From Helichrysum umbraculigerum (lineage: Eukaryota > Streptophyta > Magnoliopsida > Asterales > Asteraceae): a stretch of 64,000 nucleotides of DNA. The position numbers and the translations under genes are program-made. The stretch's first letter is position 1. Each line of letters starts with the position of its first letter. Shown here one piece after another: positions 55,451-64,000 of this stretch. Under the pieces are notes generated by a model. The model saw nothing but the letters and a program-made list of their open reading frames with translations, was not told where the DNA came from and made no database searches. The stretch is taken from assembly GCA_949592205.1 (NCBI GenBank), contig CATIUR010000001.1, forward strand, positions 15,391,501-15,455,500. The letters are read 5' to 3'.

Positions 55451-56340
55451 TGATACGCATATATTGATACGTACCCGGGATCCGATTACTAGCATACGAG
55501 TGCGGAATCCTCGTAAACTAATCATTGAGATTATAAACAATATGCGAACTATAACGAACTGAATAACAAACACAATACAAATATGAATAGGAGATAAAAC
55601 TTTGGTAAAAATAATTCATTCATTAAAAAATCAATTCGATTACAATAACCTAATGATTACAATACCAAAGGAGTTTACGTCTAAATTAATCCTAGGTTAA
55701 AACTAACCTTTGATCAAACTCAAGACTAGCCTAAGATATGCCAATATCATATCTTTTGCTTTTCGATTATTTATTATCAATTATCAATACAAATTAATCT
55801 TTGATCATAAATCTTCGCTTGTGAAACCATTATATTCGTTTCGCTATGTAATATACATAGCCGACCTTTTTACATATGTGGGTATCCATATGATCTCATA
55901 ATGAAAGTTAATAATTTCACATAGAAAGAAAACCTTCGGCTCGCATCTCTCTCTCTCCTTTGCCGACTCCCTTTATGCCGAATAATACAACTTCCACGTG
56001 ATCACCTCACATATGTTTGCCGACATTCACATTAAATGCCAAGCCCCCTCATGATTCCATCCGATGGAAATCTTTTTGCCCTACTTTTTATTTCGGTTCT
56101 TAATCCACCGACTTCATCTCAATTCACAAGCCTACATTTTGTGACCTATGGGCTTCGGCCCATTTACCATTCAACTCGCAAGGCTTCTTCAACTCGCACC
56201 GCAAACATATATATTGTATTGACTTGGACTCGGACTTGGACTTGGACTTTCACTATTTTATCTAGCTTAATAACGATTACATTTTATATTAACAATGACT
56301 AATTATCTAGGAAGCTGTTGTCACAAAACATGTCTCAACA
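55451..56340 (-). repeat. Copia 3 3' LTR
   Basis: On the minus strand it starts TGTTGAGACATG at 56340 after the purine tract and shares with copia 2 the GAGGATTCCGCAC-type end region. The exact end, near 55451 or 55465, is uncertain because TGATACG occurs twice. About 890 bp, longer than the copia 2 LTR. It contains GCGAGTTGA motifs and a GGACTT microrepeat near 56222-56250. Confidence 0.7.
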
Positions 56341-57783
56341 GACTCCCCCTTGACAATAGCTTCTAGATAACTTATTGATGTCTTCTAGATGTCTTTGTTA
56401 ATCTTCTAAATGTCTTCGTTAAATCTCTAGAATCAATTGTCATAGAAATGTACCAACAGCATAATTTAATTCCAAAAGATAATATTTAAAAAAAACTAAA
56501 ATAAAATAAAATATAAAAACTAACAGTGGTATCAAGTACCATTTTATTAATCACTTCAATGAAATATAGTACATGACTCAAACGAATAAGAATTTAACTG
56601 CGTAGGGATCATATTAGAAAGAACAAGCTATTTAAAATTTATTAAAAAGTCTAAGTTGATTGTTAGTATACATACCTCATGAAATTCAAATAAATTACCA
56701 TAAAATTACAACCAATTTTATCATTTATACATTTATATTTATAAAACTATATCTTAGGTACCTTTATCCATATAGCATAATTAATAAATGTATTACTCAC
56801 TTAAAGTGAATATTTTTAATTATAAATAGTTCAAGACGATTACCGGTATTATGATCCACATAAACAAATTATACTCGACTTTCTAAGCAAACACTTTATT
56901 GTTAGTATGAATATTATCACGTGCTTCCTATTATATGACATACTGAAGAATTTCAAGTAAAACTCATAACACTGCATCGTTTAATTTCAAGGTAGCGGTT
57001 ACTAAATGATGTATCTTTTCGAAACATATAACATACACTTGAATTTTAAGGTTAGACAAATATCAGACATACCTTGAGTATGCCATGTTATCCAGGTCTG
57101 TACTTAGTACAACGGAGGATCCCTTCTAGCATAATTCAAAATACATTTGAGAACATTAATTTAATTAAAGGCTTCAGGTATGTACTCAGTACAACATAAG
57201 TCACCAGTAATTAAATTAATACCCATATTTCTACTATTTGTCAATTTAAATTAAAAAATGCATGATAACAGTGTATGGCAGTACCATCATTCAACAATTA
57301 AGACTAATGTCATACATCATAGAGTAGTAACACAAGATAATAAACAAGTAATTAATTAACTTCTTAAAGCTTAGAAAATGTCATATAATTTGTCTACCAG
57401 TACATCATATAATGAAGCCATCTAATCTTTTAAATAAAATAGACAAATTATAACTTGTGGATATAGGTGTATAATCAAATAAATATAAACACATACCTGA
57501 TAGAACCGCTGTAGTTCTAAAGTAACTTTATTTGAACCTACTAACATATCACACTTAGGACTTAAGCTTATTATTGTGAAGCTTATTCTCCTAATGTACT
57601 ATCATCTCCCTAGTTTTTGCAGATAAAACCTTAAAAACTTTCTAAAAGAACTACTTTTGTTCTTTTATCGGAGGCGATTCCCCTAAGGTAATAAGCAAAT
57701 GAATGCCATACGCCCCCCCTCTTTTTTTTCTTTTAAATAGTACTTAAAATAACTAACTATTACAAATACCATTGGAAGACTAA
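56341..57783 (-). other. Copia 3 spacer between pol and LTR
   Basis: Non-coding. From 57783 down to about 56465 it follows the copia 2 spacer 37820-39120. After the shared GGAATTAAATTAT segment it passes through about 100 bp of unique sequence into the polypurine tract and LTR. No reading frame. Confidence 0.8.
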
Positions 57784-60700
57784 TCACTCTGGATTTCTCA
57801 TTCCATTCAGCTGAACCAACGTCTCAAATCTTGCTCTGTCGAACGCCTTTGTGTAGAGGTCTGCTAAGTTATCCGCAGTCGGAACCTTAACTAATCTTAT
57901 CATTTTCTTTTCAGCACAATCTCTAATAAAATGATGTCGAATATCAATGTGCTTAGTTTTACTGTGCTTCACCGGATTATTGGTGATCGACATAGTTGAT
58001 TTATTATCAATCATCATAGGAGTATTGGTTATATTTAACCCGTAATCCCGTAGTTGCTGTTGAATCCAAAGTACTTGAGAGCAACAGCTGCCAGCTGCAA
58101 CATACTCAGCTTCACATGTAGAAATGGCTACCGAGGTTTGCTTCTTGCACTGCCAGGATACTAATCTACCTCCTAGGAATTGACATCCTCCGGTCGTAGA
58201 TTTCCTATTCTGATTGCATCCTCCATAATTCGAATCAGTATAAGCTACGAGATCTAAGTCTCCATCAGTCGGATACCAAAGACCCAGCTTAGGTTTCCCT
58301 TTGAGGTAACGAAAGATTCGTTTAACAGCTTGCATGTGTGACTCTTTCGGATTAGCCTGATATCTTGCGCATAAACAAACAGCAAACATTATGTCAGGTC
58401 TAGAGGCTGTTAGATACATTAGTGATCCGATCATGGCTCTATAAAGAGTTGGATCCACATCACCATCACTCGATGTATCTGGACCTAGTCCATGATTGAG
58501 TGGAATTGGAGTATTGTAGACCTTACTTTAATCCATCTTAAAGCGTTCTAATAGCTCATATGTATATTTAGATTGATGAATAAAGAATCTATCCTTCTTT
58601 TGATCAACTTGTAATCCTAAGAAGAAATTCAACTCTCCCATTGCAGACATTTCAAACCTTTTTCTCATGACTTGTTCGAATTCTTGAAACATCTTTTCAT
58701 CAGACGATCCAAAGATAATGTCATCAACATAGACTTGCACGAGTAGAAAGTCTTTCTTCTTCCATTTGACAAACATTGTACTATCAATTGATCCTCTTGT
58801 AAATCCATTCTCAAGTAGATACGTTGATAGTGTTCCATACCACATCCTTGGTGCTTGATGTAATCCATATAGAGCCTTATTCAAACGATATACTCTATCT
58901 GGATACTCAGGATCAGCAAACCCTGGCGGTTGTGAAACATACACCAATTCTTCCACATTGCCATACAAAAAGGCACTCTTAACATCCAACTGATAAACCT
59001 TTATACCATAATATGATGCGAATGCTAAGAACACCCTAATTGCTTCTAGCCTAGCAACTGGTGCAAACACTTCATTGTAATCTATACCTTCTTGTTGATT
59101 AAAACCTTGAATCACTAGACGAGCTTTATTGCGAGTAACGATTCCTTTATCATCTCTCGTGCACTTAAATACCCATCTAGTTCCAATTGGATAATCTCCC
59201 TTTGGTAGGTCAACCAACTCCCATACTTGTAATTTAGAGAACTGAGATAGTTCTTCTTGCATTGCTTCTACCCACGAGCTTTCTTTTAAAGCCATTTGAA
59301 CATTTTTAGGCTCAACTTGTGAGATAAAGCATGAATGTAGACATTGATTAGGAATTCCTGTCTCTTTCAATGCAGTATACAAGCTTTGGTATTCTAAATT
59401 TTCAGACGTACTAGCTTTTGATTGAGTCCTTGTTTGAACCGGAGTATTAATGTCACCGATGATGTTTCCAACGGGATGATTCTTACTCGTTCGTGTTGAA
59501 GCAACAGGATCAACAGGAATCTCATCTCCTAAGTTAGTACCGATTTCTTCAAGAACACTATGTTGTTCAGGAATGTCTTCCAAATCTGGTTCACCTTCTT
59601 TAGATAGCTGTGAGTTATCAGTACCCATAGATATTCTTTACTCTCTCAGTGGAGTGAGAATTTCATCCACTAATTTGTCAGTCAGCTCTTCTTCATTTAG
59701 AGGTGTATCTACTTTGGATTTCTGAGATCCACTAGTAGATGGTTGATTTGGATCAACATTTATCTTGATTCCAGATTTCGGAACACTCGATGTTGAAGTA
59801 TGGCCAGTATCTACATCTTCAGACACTAAATGTTCAGATATCTCTGAATCACTGACATAGTCACTAATAGGAACTTTAAATGATGCAAAAAGATCAGAAT
59901 AATCAAATTGCCAATCTAAGCCCTTATGAACATCAGGTGAGTAGCTCGTAACCTCAATATTATAAACTACTTCCAAACGTCCCGTGACTTTATTAAAGAC
60001 TCTTTTGTTTGGCGAATTGTGCATATAACCTAGGAAAAATCCTTCGTCAGCCTTCTCACCAAATTTAGCTTGATGTCCGGTCTTTAATATTGTGCATGAA
60101 ACTCCGAAGGGTTCAAACCCTTTTAAGTTAGGTTTCTTATTGTTCAAAAGCTCGTAACAACTCTTGTTATGTCTTTTAACCGTAAGAACTCTATTGAGAA
60201 CATAACATGCTGTATTCACTGCTTCTGCCCAAAAGATGACTGGAAGCTTTGAATCAGCAAGCATTGTTCTTGCAGCTTCAATCAACGTTCTATTCTTCCT
60301 TTCAGCAACACCATTATGTTGAGGTTCATAAGGTGCACTGAATTGATGTAATATCCCTTTGCTTAAGCAATAGATATTCAACGTTGAATTCTTAATTTAT
60401 GTTCCGTTGTCACTACGAATACGCTTCACTATCTTTTTATAGACATTCTCTACCAGATCAAAGAACTCAATTAGTATTCCTGGAGTTTCATCCTTTGATC
60501 CCAAAAAGAATACCCACGAGAATCTAGAATAATCATCTGTGACAACCAAACAGTACCATTTGCCACCTAGACTTCTCTTGCTTATTGGGCCAAAGAGGTC
60601 CATATGTAGCAATTCAAATGGTGAGGAGATAGAATTTTCAGTCTTAGATCTGTGTGGTTTCTTGTGCTGCTTTGCTTTCATGTAAGGAACACACTTATCT

Positions 60701-61034
60701 TCAGACTCGAAACGTTTTTGTGGTACACCTAGAACCAACTCATTTCTGGTTATGTGGTTCATTTTTCTCCAGTTCAGGTGTGCCATTCTCCTATGCCATA
60801 ATAATGCATCTGCTTCCGAAGCCTTGGATAATAAACATGTAGACACCATTGAAGAGTTAGGAACACCCATGTTGATTGCATAGATATCCTTCTTCCTTGG
60901 TGCCCTCATCAGTATCCATTTCTCGGGAATTATGAAACTAGGCTTCCGGACTAAGGCCTCCTTTTCATTAAAGTAAACTGGATGACCTTTATCACAGACT
61001 TGGGAAACACTCACTAGGTTGTGAGTTAGTTCTT
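57784..61034 (-). pseudogene. pol: Copia 3 pol (integrase, RT, RNase H), broken
   Basis: Highly similar to copia 2 pol. Visible: HHCC finger (HRRMAHLNW), MDLFGP, RSDNGT, GVAERKNRTL, YVDDIIFGS and YTDSNYGG (Asp to Asn in the RNase H motif that reads DSD in copia 2). In-frame stops: near 60397 (TAA right after RSDNGT), near 59638, and at 58528 (after ERFKMD). The 3' end NGMRNPE at 57784 is intact, and the Arg that is TGA in copia 2 is present here. The 5' side is cut at 61034 by copia 4, inside the region between protease and integrase. Confidence 0.9.
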
Positions 61035-61444
61035 TGTTTGTCCCTAACCTTGGATCTAGTACAAACCGAGTCACTCAATCGTTTGCGGAACTAACGATTA
61101 AGTTATCACACGAACACAATGAATAATCAAACACAATAGAATATGAACAAAACGTTTGTATATTGATTATAACCGATCAGATTACAGGTGGATTCGACTA
61201 ATTGCGTTTAGGGTTTCATCAACCCTAAAACAGAAAACGTAAAACGTTTATATACAAAATCTGGCACCTGCGACGTCGCACGCTACGTCGCAGGCCCAAG
61301 CCCATGCGACGTTGGCTACGTCGCAGGCCCAATACCTGACGTCGCACCTGCGACGTTGCACGCTACGTCGTAGGAGTCAGGAATGCTAATTCTAATTACA
61401 AACTACGAGCTAGACCAACTGACAGACACAAACATGTACCAACA
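61035..61444 (-). repeat. Copia 4 3' LTR
   Basis: A 410 bp LTR, minus strand TGTTGGTACATG to GGGACAAACA. TATA-like TATATAAA at 61254-61247 on minus. An array of TGCGACGT/ACGTCGCA at 61264-61376 lies just upstream of the promoter in the sense direction, in U3. Confidence 0.82.
61264..61376. repeat. TGCGACGT / ACGTCGCA array (copia 4 LTR)
   Basis: About nine GCGACGT or TACGTCGCA units in 113 bp, several as perfect TGCGACGTCGCA palindromes, with GCAGGCCCAA spacers. Same motif as in gypsy solo LTR C. Confidence 0.88.
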
Positions 61445-61484
61445 AACTCCCCCATGTCTTCAGCTTGGTCTTCAAAAATCTTCT

Positions 61485-63998
61485 TTAAACCCAGCCCGCA
61501 GGAAATTGGCCGTCAGCATGAATTCCATTAGCGACACAAACAGTAACAACATTGTAAAACTGTTGTGCTAAACGTCTGTTAAACTCATTCTTCTGACCAA
61601 CACGAATCCGATTATCGTAGAGTTTTCTTAAATCTTTTTCATGAAAATTAATCAAACTCATCGGATCATACAGTCTAAACGTTGCTTGCTTCAAATTCCA
61701 TATACCTCCAACTTCTGGCCACGGTTCAGAATCTGGAACGAAAGTAATAACCGCTTCGCCAGTCTGTGGATCAAGTTCCCATTTTACAAGTCTTCTCAGA
61801 AAATAATACGGAACTGATTCCAGAGGTATCTCAGTCAAACATTTAGCAGGCGAATAGTGAACTTTAACCATAGGCTTCCTGGTGACTGGATCAATCTTCT
61901 TTTTCCACGTATACCGAGTGCCCAGCGTCGGTTTCAATTTAGAATATGTCTTCGATAACACTTCCCGACGTAAATTTCTCTGAATAAACTCGGCATAATC
62001 ATTCTCGAACGGATTAATCAATTTAAGCTGAGCTAATCGATTAATCTCTCCTTTTGGCAACGTACTTAATCTATCAAAACGCATTCTAAAGTACTGAACT
62101 CCATCTTCTCTTTTAATCATAAAAAGATTCCTCTGACACTTCCAGCTTTTAATAACTCCGGTATAATTTCGACTAACCCTGTACACTTGACATTTAACTG
62201 GAATAGGAACTGGATTTCATCCCTTAGGCCACCATTTCTTATTTCTTTCTCTCTTTTCTTCAGCAGTTAATTTCTTCTTAGAAACATCAGAAGATTCAGT
62301 TTCAGGAACTGCTGAGTCCGGTGCCTGTGTCTCTGGAGCTGGAGTTGTAGCAGAACTTGATTCTCCATGTTGAGCTTTAGCAGGACTCTCATCTTCACTT
62401 GAATCGGATTCTATAATCGGCGCACCATCGTAAGCTTCCCCAGATTGTGCATCATCATACTTTTCATCTGCATTCAACTGCTCTTCTTCAATCGAAACAT
62501 CCTCATTCATCTCAAACACATTCTCTGTTTCTTCCTCAGATCCAACTCCACTGGCCATTCTCTGAATAAACGATAAGTCAGCGAATGAATAATCAACAGC
62601 CAGCGGTCTCGGTTGCCCTGGAATATCATCAACACAAAAATAATCCAAACGAGGAATTGTTTCATTAATATTTTCAATTACAGGGTTGGGGTTTACAGAC
62701 GCATGTTCACTTGACTCTAAAGTGGGTATCCCAGACCCAGACTCCCCCGAGGCAAGTAACCTGCCTTCCAAAACATTAACCCTAAGCTTCATTTCTTCAA
62801 GCTCCTTAGATTGAACCTCGATCAACGCAGCTTGTTCAGCAATCTTTTCGTCTTGAGCCTCCAGCTTTTGCTTCATCTGCTGCATATCTTCCATAATCTT
62901 TTGCATGAATGCTGGAGTCGGTTGAATCTCAAAAGCATCATGCTGCTGTGGATTGACTGGAGCTCGTGTTGATGAAGAGCGACGAACACGACGACTCGGT
63001 CGATAAGTCTCATCAGCAGGATCATCGTCACCTCTAGTTCGTTTCCCAGTATCCCTTGGAGGTACATACTTGCGTCCTGCCCGGATCCGACGCTGAATTC
63101 TCAAATATCTGAATGAATCGGAAAGTCGGATACGTTCCATCTCAGAGGGATGCGGAACAATACCATCCGAATGCTCAGGCGTCGGACCCCCATCCTGAGG
63201 ACCTACATTCGTTGTATCTTCAGAATCAGAACTTTCAACCGTATCATGCGAAGCTGGATTGTCCGATTCAACATGTCCAAATTGCTCGATGTTTTCCAAA
63301 ATCGCATCTACATTCTCCCCCGCAGCTTGAACAGCAATGTTCACAAGTGGTTGCTGCGGTTGCTGGGGTGCCGGAATATCCATATACTGAGGTTCTGGGG
63401 GCGGTACATAATTTTCATCCACAATAGCACCGAATAAGGGAACATCCCTTGGTGCCTCGACCCCTTTCTCATACCCTGCACAAATAGTGAAAATCCGACT
63501 CATCATCGGTGAAATCTTTAGCTGTTGATCGATATCACCCTGTGCCTGAAGATCCGGATGATCACGATTGATGTGCAACTGTACAAATCTCGGATACAAA
63601 ATCCATTTCTGATCCCCGGCATTCGCATTATCAACCATAGCCTTGAAGATAAAACCCGAGAAGTTGAACGGCTTGTTGTACACTAATGCTAACATAGCAG
63701 AAGCCAAACTTCGGCTCATCCCATCCGTTCCACCTTTCCTATTCCCTAAGCAAACAATGATCACATGCATCAAGTATCTCCAAACGCGTGTGAGATTCGC
63801 TTTCCTATACTGATCAGAGGGAATCCCGGGATATCCTATCCATTGCATAGCTCCCGTAACGAAAATATGATCAAAACCGATAGGCATATCCGGTTGATCA
63901 TTCAGCTGTAAAAGTTCCCGAATACTCTGTTCTGTAATAGTGATCTCCGTACCAAGAACGGTAGAGACCAATCGTCTAACGTCGTTTTCAGTAACAAC
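61485..63998 (-). pseudogene. Copia 4 accessory gene, intron-less, one nonsense codon, 5' end outside window
   Basis: Homologue of the copia 2 accessory gene, open from the window edge. Domain A: IRELLQL, WRYLMHVIIVCL, LVYNKPFNF, LYPRFVQLHI and PLFGAIVDENYVPPP. Then a Pro/Gln and acidic linker, a basic patch (RPSRRVRRSS, about 63000), a coiled coil (about 62910-62750), an acidic Ser-rich linker, and basic domain B (62186-61485) with DGVQYF, NPFENDYAEF, TGEAV and FRLYDP. A single TGA at 62217-62219 separates domain B in the same frame, probably from CGA. About 836 residues are visible. There are no introns where copia 2 has five. No catalytic motif, signal peptide or membrane segment is recognised; a nuclear or nucleic-acid-binding role is a guess from the basic patches. 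Confidence 0.78.
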
Positions 63999-64000
63999 AG

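Larger units (their letters stand above)
55451..61034 (-). mobile_element. Copia 3: Maximus/SIRE-like element lacking the accessory gene
   Basis: Minus-strand copia closely related to copia 2. It has a 3' LTR (about 55451-56340), a polypurine tract (GTCAAGGGGGAGTC on minus), a spacer homologous to that of copia 2, and pol (57784-61034). Copia 4 interrupts its pol at 61035, so protease, gag and the 5' LTR lie beyond the window. The spacer passes directly to the polypurine tract; the 5.4 kb that in copia 2 hold the accessory gene are absent. Confidence 0.88.
61035..64000 (-). mobile_element. Copia 4, 3' part with accessory gene
   Basis: The 3' LTR (61035-61444, TG...CA) interrupts copia 3 pol exactly after TTCTT (61030-61034, the likely target duplication). 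A purine tract (GACATGGGGGAGTT on minus) precedes the LTR, and 41 bases upstream of the LTR the accessory reading frame ends. The element continues beyond the window; its gag and pol are not seen, so calling it copia rests on LTR style, purine tract and the homologous accessory gene. Confidence 0.8.

Overview
The window is a block of nested plant transposable elements. I see no intact host gene. The organism is a flowering plant, most likely Asteraceae. That rests on Maximus/SIRE-type Ty1/copia elements, Tekay-type Ty3/gypsy chromoviruses with very long LTRs, an Athila-type element, a CACTA transposon and a plastid trnK fragment; the family assignment is my recollection of sunflower-family repeats, not a search.

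Layout. A Tekay-like gypsy element (gypsy 1) frames 1-46670. Its 5' LTR enters at 1-776, most of its internal region is lost, a 3' pol remnant lies at about 18990-20036, and its 3' LTR runs from 20034 to 46670 with large insertions. Copia 1 (777 to about 11158) sits in the 5' LTR, is decayed, and is itself split by a 3.5 kb solo LTR (A, 7149-10647, TSD CAGTG). A rearranged Athila-type segment on the minus strand fills about 11159-18985. The gypsy 1 3' LTR contains solo LTR B (21776-24305, TSD TATAC) and a CACTA element (25661-46482, TSD TTA). The unoccupied version of the CACTA target survives in the 5' LTR at 768-776. The CACTA element carries a captured gene fragment, a 339 bp hAT-type MITE (45811-46149) and copia 2 (28198-45139, TSD CTAGT), a young and nearly intact Maximus/SIRE-like element whose leader is split by solo LTR C (28832-31138, TSD TTTTA).

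Right of 46670 comes 2.9 kb without coding signal but with a nuclear plastid insertion (trnK-UUU 3' exon) and a near-perfect 54 bp-arm hairpin. Then follows a second nest on the minus strand: a gypsy LTR (49552-50959) cut by gypsy E2 (50960 to about 55450), cut by copia 3 (about 55451-61034), cut by copia 4 (61035 to beyond the window end).

Most interesting points. (1) Copia 2 has, between pol and the 3' LTR, a large accessory gene (40339-44500) made of several exons joined by GT-AG introns in one continuous frame. Copia 4 has an intron-less homologue (61485-63998). Copia 3 keeps the same pol-to-LTR spacer but has no such gene. (2) Six long gypsy LTRs from clearly different families share a putative three-exon leader architecture (donor, acceptor, 53-80 nt exon, GTGAGT donor, late acceptor). 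(3) In each, the first intron holds a family-specific array of short repeats or palindromes; similar arrays occur in the copia LTRs, and one motif is shared by unrelated gypsy and copia LTRs.
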